In this document: piece after piece, positions 25,521-33,729 of the stretch
Layout: the number at the start of each line of letters is the position of its first letter
Numbering within the stretch: position 1 is the stretch's first letter
Source of the DNA: Nostocaceae cyanobacterium
GTDB lineage: Bacteria > Cyanobacteriota > Cyanobacteriia > Cyanobacteriales > Nostocaceae
Assembly (NCBI GenBank): GCA_030065825.1
Contig: JASJCY010000062.1
Coordinates: 1-46,236 of the forward strand
Direction: 5' to 3'
DNA: 46,236 nt
Translations under genes and position numbers: made by a program
Notes under the pieces: model-generated
Told to the model about the DNA's origin: nothing
The model's input: only the letters and a program-made list of their open reading frames with translations
Database searches by the model: none

Positions 25521-26936
25521 TTAAAAAGACTGGTGGGTCTTGATTTGAGCTAATCTTTGCTGCAATTGCGTATACCGTTCCTTCTGATTGACTGAGCGCA
25601 CAGCCATGCTAATCGCTTTCTTAGAACCAACAATAATCGCTAGTTCCTTGGCACGAGTTAACCCTGTATATATCAAATTACGTGACAACATCATGTAGTG
25701 CTGAGTATAAATTGGCATAATCGCAACTTTGTACTCAGAACCCTGGGACTTGTGAATCGTAACACTCCAAGCCAAAGCAATTTCGTTCAAGTCAGCATAA
25801 TCGTAACTTACATCCCGTTGCTGATATCGTATAATTACCTCCTGTTCCTCCGTATCAATACCAGTAATAAATCCTACGTCACCGTTAAACACTTCCCGGT
25901 TATAATCATTGGTCAACTGAATTACCCTATCCCCAACCCGAAAAACAGTACCACCCCTTGTTACTTCCAGCTTCTGGGGACTTGGAGGATTAATTAACTG
26001 CTGCAACACATTATTCAGGTTGCGTGTACCAACTAATCCTCTGGTCATTGGTGATAACACCTGTACATCGGTAGCAGGATTAAAACCAAGGGAAGGAATG
26101 AAATTTGCAATCAACTCACTAATTGCCTGAACCCCGTGTTCTGGTTTCTGCCCCCCGCCATGCCAAAGACAATCAGAGGTAGGATTATCGGAAATTGGCT
26201 CAATATTGGGGTATTGTCCCTGGTTAATTCGGTGGGCACTTGTAATAATTGCACTTGTTTGGGCTTGGCGGAATATCTGTGTTAACCTGACAACGGGTAC
26301 TTTTCCCGAATTAATCAAGTCTCCCAGCACCTTACCTGGTCCGACGGAGGGCAATTGGTCGGTATCACTAACAAGAAGTAGCTGGCTGTCTTCAGATATG
26401 GCTTTAATTAAACTATATGCCAAGAATAAGTCCAGCATACTTGCTTCATCGACAATAATTGCTTTTTGCGGCAGGGGATTTTTCATGTCCCGCTTAAAAC
26501 CCATATGTGCAGGGTCAAATTCCAGCAACCGATGCACGGTTTTTGCTTCCAATCCCGTCATTTCCGTTAACCGTTGTGCTGCCCTTCCCGTCGGAGCTGC
26601 CAGGGCAATAGATTTACCCATTGCCTTCCACAGTTCCACAATAGTCCGGACACTAAAAGTTTTCCCTGTTCCTGGTCCACCACTTAACACCCCGATTTTA
26701 GAGTATGCAGCCATCTCTACCGCTTGTTGCTGTTGTGGGGAAAGTTCAACTTTACGGTTTTGGGTAAAACGTGCCAGCCAATCCCGAACACGCGGGATGT
26801 CTGCTTCAACCCTTTGAGTTAAACGCTGACTGATTAAGAAGGCTAAGTTATTTTCAGTATTGAAAAATGCGGGGTTGTAGCAAACCAAAGTCTTGTCCGG
26901 TGTCCTTTCTCGAATCAATTCGTCAGCTAAGGACAT
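25521..26936 (-). CDS. RecD2-like helicase, C-terminal motor part
   Basis: 471 residues that hold the SF1B helicase motor. Walker A is GGPGTGKT (about residues 86-93), motif II is IIVDEASML (DEAS at about 163-166), and the later motifs include TQIFRQAQ and VTIHKSQGSEY. RecD2 enzymes unwind DNA 5' to 3'. The N-terminal half lies in the next gene upstream in another frame, overlapping by 14 bases. Together they give about 750 residues, normal for one RecD2 chain. This part starts at a plausible ATG (26936), so it might be made separately or arise from a frameshift. Confidence 0.8.
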   Translation of the reverse strand: MSLADELIRERTPDKTLVCYNPAFFNTENNLAFLISQRLTQRVEADIPRVRDWLARFTQNRKVELSPQQQQAVEMAAYSKIGVLSGGPGTGKTFSVRTIVELWKAMGKSIALAAPTGRAAQRLTEMTGLEAKTVHRLLEFDPAHMGFKRDMKNPLPQKAIIVDEASMLDLFLAYSLIKAISEDSQLLLVSDTDQLPSVGPGKVLGDLINSGKVPVVRLTQIFRQAQTSAIITSAHRINQGQYPNIEPISDNPTSDCLWHGGGQKPEHGVQAISELIANFIPSLGFNPATDVQVLSPMTRGLVGTRNLNNVLQQLINPPSPQKLEVTRGGTVFRVGDRVIQLTNDYNREVFNGDVGFITGIDTEEQEVIIRYQQRDVSYDYADLNEIALAWSVTIHKSQGSEYKVAIMPIYTQHYMMLSRNLIYTGLTRAKELAIIVGSKKAISMAVRSVNQKERYTQLQQRLAQIKTHQSF

Positions 26937-27798
26937 GATGACAGATAATTGATAGAATTGCTTCTTCTGTCGGTTGGTGGTTATCAGTTTTGAGACATTG
27001 GCACACCTGTTCTACTAATTCGGGTTGCGGTAAATAGCAATGTCCGTCTTCTGATGCTTTATTAAGTATATGAGTAATGCCTGCACGGTAGCGAAATTCG
27101 GAATCGCTTGGTACACCTAAATTTCGGGCGATTTGGTCTGCGGTGATAAAGCCAATGCCATAAATATCAACCGCAAGTTGGTAAGGATTGTTCGTGACTA
27201 TTTCAATCGCTTTATCGCCATAATTCTTATAAATCTTAACTGCATAGGTTGTAGAAACGCCATGAGTTTGCAGAAATACCATTACTTCTTTGATGGCTTT
27301 TTGCTCATTCCAGGCTTTTTTAATCATCGCAATCCGTTTTTTGGCGATGCCATTAACCTCATGCAGGCGATTCTCCAAAGGAGAGGCTTCGCCAACAATT
27401 TGATTCTCAATAATATCCAGGGTTTCTAAACCGAAATGGGCAACAATTCGCTTGGCGGTGACGGGACCAACACCTTTAATTAAACCACTACCTAGATACT
27501 TTTCGATACCTGTAATTGTTGCGGGTTTGGTTTCTTTGTAATTGACAACTTGAAATTGCAGTCCATATTGGGGATGTTCGCGCCAAAAGCCATTAAGTTG
27601 CAGAGTTTGTCCTGGTTGAATACCTGCAAAGCTACCAGTAATTGTAGTTAATTCCGATACTTTGGGGCGCTGTAACCGCGCTACCGTATAACCTGATTCT
27701 TCAGAATGGAAAGTCAAACGTTGTACCACTCCCGTAATTGATTCCTGGTTGGGGGTGGCATTATTTGATTGCTGATTGACTTGATAGCCGTTGGACAT
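26923..27798 (-). CDS. RecD2-like helicase, N-terminal part
   Basis: 291 residues. It starts with the family's OB-like segment (GVVQRLTFHSEESGYTVARLQRP). A helix-hairpin-helix block follows (ITGIEKYLGSGLIKGVGPVTAKRIVAHFG), then further helical segments (NPYQLAVDIYGIGFITADQIARNLG). These match the RecD2 N-terminal region. The frame stops at TGA just inside the start of the motor-bearing gene. One base removed or added there would join the two. It is either a split gene, a frameshift or an indel. Confidence 0.78.
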   Translation of the reverse strand: MSNGYQVNQQSNNATPNQESITGVVQRLTFHSEESGYTVARLQRPKVSELTTITGSFAGIQPGQTLQLNGFWREHPQYGLQFQVVNYKETKPATITGIEKYLGSGLIKGVGPVTAKRIVAHFGLETLDIIENQIVGEASPLENRLHEVNGIAKKRIAMIKKAWNEQKAIKEVMVFLQTHGVSTTYAVKIYKNYGDKAIEIVTNNPYQLAVDIYGIGFITADQIARNLGVPSDSEFRYRAGITHILNKASEDGHCYLPQPELVEQVCQCLKTDNHQPTEEAILSIICHHVLS

Positions 27799-28259
27799 TG
27801 CTTTTTCAAGGATGGCGCAAATATTATACCTAGATGCTTATAAATAGGAAAGTTTAAGTAAATTATAAAGTTTAATAGTATTTTTGTATTGTAATTTATG
27901 GAGGATTTTCTAGTTGTGGATGCTTTAGTGTGTTGATAGCGCTTCTGGATAATGACCAAATAGAGTATAAATTACAACAAAAATATTGCCCTATAGCAAT
28001 AAGGAAGATGTTTACTTCTAGATAATGACTGAAACATCACTATTTTTCATTAATCAACAAAGTTGTCATCATTGTTCATTGCCTATAAGAGTATAGGTTT
28101 TTACTTTTGAAGTAATGATGTTAATAGACAGATGATAAACTGGCAACAAACTGCCAAATCAACAATAAATTTAACGTCACTCCAATATTTACATCATAAG
28201 CGTCATCACTCCAAAAAAACAATTTTGAGCAAAAAATCATTAAAAAATGGAGAAATACA
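27799..28259. other. AT-rich intergenic region
   Basis: No gene was found. The stretch between divergent genes holds a small stem with a T-run (CCTATA near 28081, TATAGG, TTTTT). A piece near 28052-28079 (AATCAACAAAGTTGTC...) resembles one near 25030-25058. The region should carry the promoters of both neighbours and could be an origin for the element, but there is no direct support for that. Confidence 0.3.
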
Positions 28260-28712
28260 ATGCTTAAACTATGGAATTCAAAATTGAGTTTTTATATTGT
28301 GGGGCTACTAGTATCTATCATCAAAAGTATACATATAGTCTCAGTACAATCAAAGCGTCATTTAACCCTACCCATTGAAAAAAATGAACTGCCGATTTTT
28401 GACATACTACACCCTACAACATTACTTATGCGAAGGAAAAACAAGGTTTTGCCCTCAATGACAAACTACATTCGTTTTGCTGACTTTAACCTCACAAGCC
28501 ACTCAAAAACCACGAAAATATCTATAGATAGGATAATTACTGTTGTACTACAAAACTGTAATAATTACAGGGCAAGGATTAAGCAAATTGTTATCAAACA
28601 GCAAGACAATTTTCACCTTCCCAAATGCCCATTTTTCGTATACAAATTTTCAGCGTCAGGCATGAATGTAGTATCTAGTAATCAAGTACGAGTACCAATA
28701 TATACAGGATAA
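28260..28712 (+). CDS. Hypothetical protein with N-terminal hydrophobic segment
   Basis: A 150-residue reading with a GGAG ribosome site 8 bases or so upstream of ATG 28260. Residues about 9-28 are hydrophobic (LSFYIVGLLVSIIKSIHIVSV), like a signal or anchor; the rest is basic and without known motifs. It begins a plus-strand gene run that reaches 37856. Composition is AT-rich and similarity to known proteins is not apparent, so the call is cautious. Confidence 0.42.
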   Translation: MLKLWNSKLSFYIVGLLVSIIKSIHIVSVQSKRHLTLPIEKNELPIFDILHPTTLLMRRKNKVLPSMTNYIRFADFNLTSHSKTTKISIDRIITVVLQNCNNYRARIKQIVIKQQDNFHLPKCPFFVYKFSASGMNVVSSNQVRVPIYTG

Positions 28713-28719
28713 TTGCAAT

Positions 28720-28962
28720 GTGTACAAGAAAGAGAAATACTCAAAAACGACAGTTGATGGTGCAACTGAAATAATCGAAAAAACTGAGATTAGTAACTCA
28801 GGATTATTAGAATTTTGTGCTGCAATCATCGCCATAACTCTTGCAATCCTGACAGCAACTTTAATTTTGTACTTTGTGAATCATGGTAATAATAGAAGAT
28901 TGGATAGCACAAAGAAGCAATCTCAAGAAACAATGCGAACAGATTCGCGGAGTTTTTATTAG
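28720..28962 (+). CDS. Small single-pass membrane protein
   Basis: 80 residues from a GTG at 28720. The middle (LLEFCAAIIAITLAILTATLILYFV) is a clear membrane helix with a basic C-terminal tail. It overlaps the next gene by 80 bases. An ATG at 28718 in another frame gives only a short peptide. Function unknown; it may anchor a partner made from the same operon. Confidence 0.45.
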   Translation: MYKKEKYSKTTVDGATEIIEKTEISNSGLLEFCAAIIAITLAILTATLILYFVNHGNNRRLDSTKKQSQETMRTDSRSFY

Positions 28963-29638
28963 CGATCGCACTTGGCGTAATTGGGAAAGACTATGTGGTG
29001 CAGTCTATAACCAAGGTCAAAAAATCAACAATCGCAAGTACACTGATGAAGAAACACAACTGCTACTATGCTTGGCATGGTTACGGAAGCATTACCCCCG
29101 TGTAAAAGTCACATATAAAAGCCTACGGAATTATTGGCTCAGTAATACTTATAAAATAGAAGAAGTATTTGATGCTTGTTGTAAAGGTAATAAAACCCAA
29201 CAAGAACCAAAAACAAAATCTCAATTTATAGCTTTATCTCAGGTCAAAAAATACTGTGATGCCATTATTAATCGTCCCTTATCTCGAAATTGCTGGGCTA
29301 AGTGGAAGCAATATTTAGGAATTAAAAAACATACACGTTTTGTAGAATCAGGTCAAGCAGCATTACTGACTTTTATGGCATGTTGGCGACATGATAACCC
29401 AACTCAGCCTTTTCCCTCGGTGAATCGATTGCTAGTGATGATGGAAGATTGGTCCCGTACAGCAATGAGTTTAGAGACTGCTTCCAGTGCCAAGATGTGG
29501 CATCAATGGCGGATGCAAGGATGCAGGGGGAAAGACTTACATAAATACCTTCAGCTTGTGGTTACAAAGTTTGCATCCGCACTCTGTATAAATGGGGAGA
29601 TTTTAGCCAACGTAAGCATTACTCAGTTGCAGAATTAG
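28883..29638 (+). CDS. Hypothetical protein with two similar halves
   Basis: A 251-residue protein whose halves align by eye. The first has ISDRTWRNWERLCGA, EETQLLLCLAWLRKHYPRVKV and SLRNYW. The second has LSRNCWAKWKQYLGI, GQAALLTFMACWRHDNPTQPF and SVNRLLVMMEDW. Each half holds a W-x-x-W helix then an LLxxxAWLR-type helix, so the ancestor was probably a 100-residue helical unit that duplicated. It may be a DNA-binding adapter. It precedes three coiled-coil genes and the FtsK-like gene on the same strand. No family recognised. Confidence 0.6.
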   Translation: MVIIEDWIAQRSNLKKQCEQIRGVFISDRTWRNWERLCGAVYNQGQKINNRKYTDEETQLLLCLAWLRKHYPRVKVTYKSLRNYWLSNTYKIEEVFDACCKGNKTQQEPKTKSQFIALSQVKKYCDAIINRPLSRNCWAKWKQYLGIKKHTRFVESGQAALLTFMACWRHDNPTQPFPSVNRLLVMMEDWSRTAMSLETASSAKMWHQWRMQGCRGKDLHKYLQLVVTKFASALCINGEILANVSITQLQN

Positions 29639-29671
29639 CTGAGTGGAAACGAATCGCACAGGAGAAAAGAT

Positions 29672-30187
29672 ATGGCGCGTAGAGGTTCTGAATTAACAGT
29701 AAAAGCTGAAGGCTTAGAAACACAAACTAAAAGTATAACTCGACGTAAGAAGGAGACAATTGCACCTGTTAAAAATGCTCAGGCTGTTGCAATTGAGGAG
29801 TTAGAAATAGCGTTTGATGACGACTTACGCATGGCAATAATTCAAAGCTTGGTCAAAAACAAGCAATTAATTTTGCAGCAAGCATCCTCAGAACGACAAA
29901 TATCTCAAGCATTGGAATTAGCCAGATTGGAAGCAATTGAAAAAGCCAGAGAAGAAGGAAAACAGCAAGCACGTTCGGAGATGGTTGTAAAAAAGAAAGA
30001 ACAAAAGATTGCTATTCAGAAGCGATTTGTAGAAGTGGAATTACCACAATTATTAGATAGCTGCGATTATCTAGGCTATGAAACCATGAAGAAAACTATT
30101 GATGATTTTGCTAATCGTGTTGGTGTTGTTTTGAAATGGGAGGAATTAGAAAATGGAGAATTTCGATGCACACCAAGTTTCACCTGA
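29672..30187 (+). CDS. Basic coiled-coil protein
   Basis: 171 residues. A basic N terminus (about 1-45) leads into a long charged helix (about 65-125; QALELARLEAIEKAREEGKQQARSEM), a strong coiled-coil candidate, and then LLDSCDYLGYETMKKTIDDFANRVGV. The next gene overlaps its 3' end by 35 bases, so they are probably co-translated. Function unknown; DNA or membrane-complex scaffold are options. Confidence 0.6.
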   Translation: MARRGSELTVKAEGLETQTKSITRRKKETIAPVKNAQAVAIEELEIAFDDDLRMAIIQSLVKNKQLILQQASSERQISQALELARLEAIEKAREEGKQQARSEMVVKKKEQKIAIQKRFVEVELPQLLDSCDYLGYETMKKTIDDFANRVGVVLKWEELENGEFRCTPSFT

Positions 30188-30635
30188 AATTGAGTCTTTG
30201 GTTGAAGTACTTAATCAAGGTAAAGGAATCGCTGAAATTACCCAATTAATTCAGCACTCAGTACAGCATCAGATAGAAATTCAATTAACAGAATTTCAAG
30301 AAGCGATCGCCCAAACAAATCTAGCAGTAATTGATGCAATGCACCAAGAATTGACATCACTCAAGGCAGAATCTGCTACCTTACATGGAGTGATGGAACG
30401 ACTAAAGACGGCAGTAACTCCCGATTTATCTGGCTGTGATGATGAAGTAGTTAGCTTTCGTCAAGCTATCGATAACTTGGAGAAATATGGCAGTATTATT
30501 CCTTCTAATTCTGATATTGCTGCTACCCAATCTCGCTTCCAAAAAAATCATGCTTGGTCGTTAGTACGACAATCATTGGTCAAATTTTTAATTGTAAAAT
30601 TGGAGAAAATGCTTGGAAACCGCACAATTTCATAG
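30153..30635 (+). CDS. Helical hypothetical protein
   Basis: 160 residues, helical and acidic to about residue 100 (EITQLIQHSVQHQIEIQLTEF, then ELTSLKAESATLHGVMERLK), followed by a C-terminal basic helix (WSLVRQSLVKFLIVKLEKML). It overlaps the previous gene by 35 bases and the next by 23. The dense overlap suggests a tightly coupled operon. Not recognised. Confidence 0.55.
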   Translation: MENFDAHQVSPEIESLVEVLNQGKGIAEITQLIQHSVQHQIEIQLTEFQEAIAQTNLAVIDAMHQELTSLKAESATLHGVMERLKTAVTPDLSGCDDEVVSFRQAIDNLEKYGSIIPSNSDIAATQSRFQKNHAWSLVRQSLVKFLIVKLEKMLGNRTIS

Positions 30636-31014
30636 AGCTTTCTGGGACTATGCTACTAACATCGGTATCGGGAAAATTCATTATCAGCCACTGGGGATTA
30701 TAGCCTTTAGCTTTGAATCAGGCTCACCTAAATTCGATGTGAATTTACTTAATAAGGATGAAATTAGTTACTACCGTGCTGCATATAAAAAACAAGGTAT
30801 ACTTCTAAGATTGGGGGTGCAGATTGATAGAGATGTTGATGTAGTTAGGGTAACAAAATCAAACAATATTTTCACTTTCCCAGAACTAGATTTATCAGTC
30901 AAAATTGAGGGGAATTCTAGATGGTTTCGTTCAATTGATGGTGAATGGACTGCAATTGAGAATGCCCCATTTGTTGAATATCAACGTTGTGACTCCTTAA
31001 TTTTTGTAAATTAA
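30613..31014 (+). CDS. Hypothetical beta-rich protein
   Basis: 133 residues starting from TTG 30613, with GGAG about 8 bases upstream. It has alternating beta-type stretches (KIHYQPLGIIAFSFESG, ILLRLGVQIDRDVDVVRV, SRWFRSIDGEWTAIENAPFV). No family recognised. Its stop is 1 base before the ATG of the following, frameshifted gene, so expression is likely coupled. Confidence 0.55.
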   Translation: METAQFHRAFWDYATNIGIGKIHYQPLGIIAFSFESGSPKFDVNLLNKDEISYYRAAYKKQGILLRLGVQIDRDVDVVRVTKSNNIFTFPELDLSVKIEGNSRWFRSIDGEWTAIENAPFVEYQRCDSLIFVN

Positions 31015-31015
31015 A

Positions 31016-31658
31016 ATGTCAAAAAATAACTCTCTTAATCTTGATGATTTAAATGGCAATGTGAAAAATGCCATTGTTTTTAGTGACAGCCACTTTGGTT
31101 TAGAATCAGCAGTTTGGCAGAATGCCCAACGAATTGCAGATATGTTGCCCTAAGATTGTGCAAGTATCGGGGGACATTACAGAAGAAACTGTACTCAACC
31201 TCTTGGATAAAGCCAAGGGTGCAGAATTGCAAGCGAAAAACTGGACTGAGTATGCAACTGCATTTAGCCGCTATCTCAAGGCTTTTTACAAAGTTAAACA
31301 GAAGCAAGGGGAAGTCGCTGAGAATGCAGCATCAGCTAGACTCAAGCACGCTGAACTGGAAAAGGAATTGGGAGTTGCTTTAGCTGGATTGGAATCGAGA
31401 TATCGTCAGGTAGTCGGTTCTTATCGTAGTGCGATCGCTGGCACTAACGATGATTTACAAATCAACCTGAATCGGATTGCTAGTCAATACACCCAAGCAC
31501 GAGTCAAGAAAGACGAACGGGAACAAACTCATGCCAAGAAGGAAGAAACACCCTATGCCAAACAAACTGCTTCCTTGGTTGAACGCTTCCGTAAGGCAAG
31601 GGAAGCGCATTATTCAGGGGCAAGTATTGGGATTACCCAAGCCCGGAGGGCTTATTAA
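31016..31658 (+). pseudogene. Coiled-coil protein gene with probable frameshift
   Basis: From ATG 31016 a 45-residue frame (MSKNNSLNLDDLNG, FSDSHFGLESAVWQNAQRIADMLP) stops at TAA 31151-31153. In the next frame the sequence continues as KIVQVSGDITEETVLNLLDKAKGAEL and on to a long charged helix ending at 31658. Deleting one C in TTGCCCTAAG gives an unbroken 213-residue protein. The C-terminal part has coiled-coil character (residues about 60-130, then RVKKDEREQTHAKKEE). It is a broken gene, an indel, or a programmed frameshift. It belongs to the run of genes before the FtsK-like pump. Confidence 0.5.
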
Positions 31659-31852
31659 GTAATAAGTAATAAGTAATAAATAATAAATAATAAGTAAGAA
31701 CATAAGTCTTCTAAAGGTATAAAGTCTCTTCATTAATCAAGAAAAAGATTCATGCCGACTTGCCGTTTTCAATCCGGGCAACTATGCCTTCTGTTGGCGC
31801 AGCCAACAGGCTTTTATTCAACTTATTACTTATTACTTAATACTTTTTACTT
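31657..31852. repeat. STRR-type heptamers flanking a spacer
   Basis: At 31657-31698 six heptamers occur, AAGTAAT three times, AAATAAT twice, then AAGTAAG. At 31818-31852 the complementary set (ATTACTT-type) occurs five times. They enclose about 120 bp with a GTTGGC-GCA-GCCAAC hairpin near 31793. Heptanucleotide tandem repeats are known from Nostocales as STRRs. Confidence 0.7.
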
Positions 31853-31879
31853 ATCAACTGTAGAGTTTCAGCTTAGATT

Positions 31880-32095
31880 ATGTCAAAAATTTGTCAGATT
31901 TATCGTTGGATGTGCGGATTTATCATGGCGACTGCTATTGCCCAGTTACTAAGTTTACTTCCTTGGTCGTTCCTGATTATTGCAGTAGCAGCAACAATAG
32001 CCTACACCATGGGGCAGAAGGAAAACTCCATGATTTTGCAAGTAGTTGCCACAGGATTAATTTTTGGGTGGATAAAATGTTATTTCGCTGGTTAA
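31880..32095 (+). CDS. Small two-helix membrane protein
   Basis: 71 residues, two hydrophobic helices (about 14-36, MATAIAQLLSLLPWSFLIIAV; about 50-66, MILQVVATGLIFGWI). The stop TAA (32093-32095) overlaps an ATG of the FtsK-like gene as TAATG. The FtsK-like frame is open across the whole of this gene, but codon use and the hydrophobic pattern fit the small protein better. It is likely to sit in the membrane with the pump. Confidence 0.6.
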   Translation: MSKICQIYRWMCGFIMATAIAQLLSLLPWSFLIIAVAATIAYTMGQKENSMILQVVATGLIFGWIKCYFAG

Positions 32096-33729
32096 TGATT
32101 GGTTGTCAAAGTTTGCTTGCTCTGGTGTTAGTTACAACAGTGAGCAAGAAGAATCCACTGTTGTTTTTACCAGGGAATATTATAGCGTTCGCGAAGCGTG
32201 TGCGAAGCACTCTCGCTCTGGTTAGTTCAGCCGCTATCGATTTGCGAAAGCTAGAAAAGGAATATGAGGATATTGAACGCCAGGAAGATATGCTGTTTAC
32301 CCTCAAAGAGGTGCAGGGTGAGGAACAATTAGAATTTCTGGAGACAGCCGCAGAATCCCGTCGCAGTCATGAAGATGCTGATAAACAGATGGAGCGACAG
32401 TTGAAAATGCTACAAGCGACAGCACCATTATTCAGTGAATTACTCCAGCTAACTGGACGTAACGGGGCGGTTGAACGTATGGCATTGGGGATGTTGCAAG
32501 GGGGTGCTTCTATTGGTGATGTGTTAGTTGCCACAGCTGATGCTGAGATTAAATTAGAGCAGGCGAAACTGGCAGCACTGCAACAAAAACAGATGTCTAT
32601 GCAAGCTGCGATGACAGGGCAGCAAATTTCTCAATCTGTCCCTGCACCAGCAGCAGTAAGTCCCGATAATACTGAATTATCATCAGATAAAGTCTCTCTT
32701 CTGATGGAAGCGGCAAAGGTTGTGGGATTAAAAACTGAATGTATTCAAGTTGACAAAGCCCCAAGTTATGAAAGGCTGGTGTTTGGGGCAAAAATTAGTG
32801 ATTATGAATTACTCCCAAAATGGAAGAAAGCAGCAAAGCTAGCCATTGGTGAAGAGTATGATATTCCCATGTATGTCCACGGTACAGAGTTGGTAGCTTG
32901 GGAATTACCACTTTCTGCACAACAGCGCACCTTTTACGATTTTCCAGTCAGACAATGGGTTGAGGGAGGACGCAAAATTGTTCTTGGTCAAAGCTTAGAT
33001 GGGGAAGTAATTGTAGACCTTGCCAGTGAGGATACACCCCAAGTGCTGGTGGTGGGGACGACTGGTAGCGGTAAGAGTAACTTCCTACGGGCTGCTGCTT
33101 ACGCATTACTCATGCAAGGGGCAAGGGTAGATATCTGTGGTGGTAAGGTCAGTGACTATGAGGATTTCCCTCTGAAATTTCCTAATAAGCAGCGCGGTCT
33201 TGAGGGTTTCCCTCATAGAGCGACTGCGCACCCGAAGGGAATTAGCATCAATAGCATGGGAAAAACTTTTGAGTATGTAGGGGAGTATTTCTTGGAATGT
33301 AATCGCCGTAATTCCATGACCAAGCAAGAATTAGAAAAGCAGCCACCGTGGGTGTTACTCATCGATGAGTACAAGGGGACTGTCCCCCTAGATGCAGAAC
33401 AGCGCAAAACCTATGACCAACAATTGTGTGAAGTCGCAAGACGGGGAAGGGGTTTAAAAATTCATCTGATTATAGGCTTGCAGAGGGGGTCAAAAAGAAC
33501 CAAAGATGACCCACAAGCACTACCCCCTGATTTGCGTGACAATTTACCCTGTCGAATCGCTTTCCGTTGTGTTGATGCCACTAGTGGGCGTATGGTACTA
33601 CACCATCGTGGGTCAGCGGTGACTTCTTTGCAAGGACGGGGGGATGGTATCGTTCAGTCTGGATTATTAGATATCAGATTTCAAGCTTATAAATTTGAGG
33701 AAATTCCCTGTAATGAATTACAAAACTAA
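32077..33729 (+). CDS. FtsK/SpoIIIE-like DNA translocase
   Basis: 550 residues from ATG 32077; an ATG at 32095, which overlaps the stop of the small membrane gene, is equally plausible. The first 40 residues are hydrophobic. A charged coiled-coil stretch (about 65-120) follows, then the motor. Walker A GTTGSGKS lies at about residues 327-334 and Walker B LLIDEYKG has its D at about 430. Later motifs include EVARRGRGLKIHLIIGLQRG. FtsK/TraB-type enzymes pump double-stranded DNA through a membrane. Two palindromic repeats lie in frame, at about 32184-32216 and 33189-33238. Which partner positions it on DNA cannot be told from the sequence. Confidence 0.78.
   Translation: MLFRWLMIGCQSLLALVLVTTVSKKNPLLFLPGNIIAFAKRVRSTLALVSSAAIDLRKLEKEYEDIERQEDMLFTLKEVQGEEQLEFLETAAESRRSHEDADKQMERQLKMLQATAPLFSELLQLTGRNGAVERMALGMLQGGASIGDVLVATADAEIKLEQAKLAALQQKQMSMQAAMTGQQISQSVPAPAAVSPDNTELSSDKVSLLMEAAKVVGLKTECIQVDKAPSYERLVFGAKISDYELLPKWKKAAKLAIGEEYDIPMYVHGTELVAWELPLSAQQRTFYDFPVRQWVEGGRKIVLGQSLDGEVIVDLASEDTPQVLVVGTTGSGKSNFLRAAAYALLMQGARVDICGGKVSDYEDFPLKFPNKQRGLEGFPHRATAHPKGISINSMGKTFEYVGEYFLECNRRNSMTKQELEKQPPWVLLIDEYKGTVPLDAEQRKTYDQQLCEVARRGRGLKIHLIIGLQRGSKRTKDDPQALPPDLRDNLPCRIAFRCVDATSGRMVLHHRGSAVTSLQGRGDGIVQSGLLDIRFQAYKFEEIPCNELQN
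32184..32216. repeat. In-frame GC-rich dispersed repeat (FtsK N terminus)
   Basis: The block GCGTTCGCGAAGCGTG, then TGCGAAGCACTCTCGCT, sits in an AT-rich context and encodes AFAKRVRSTLAL. It looks like a small dispersed repeat inserted in frame between the membrane segment and the coiled coil. Confidence 0.6.
33189..33238. repeat. In-frame palindromic repeat in the FtsK motor
   Basis: GCAGCGCGGTCTTGAGGG, TTT, then CCCTCATAGAGCGACTGCGC form a hairpin with a GAGGG/CCCTC core. It encodes about 15 residues (KQRGLEGFPHRATAHP) between DFPLKFPN and ISINSMGKTF. Units of this type are dispersed in Nostocales. Confidence 0.65.

Noticed and set aside
31891-32076. N-terminal extension of the FtsK-like frame back to 31891.
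   Set aside because: It overlaps a small membrane protein in another frame with a better hydrophobic pattern; starts at 32077 or 32095 fit better.
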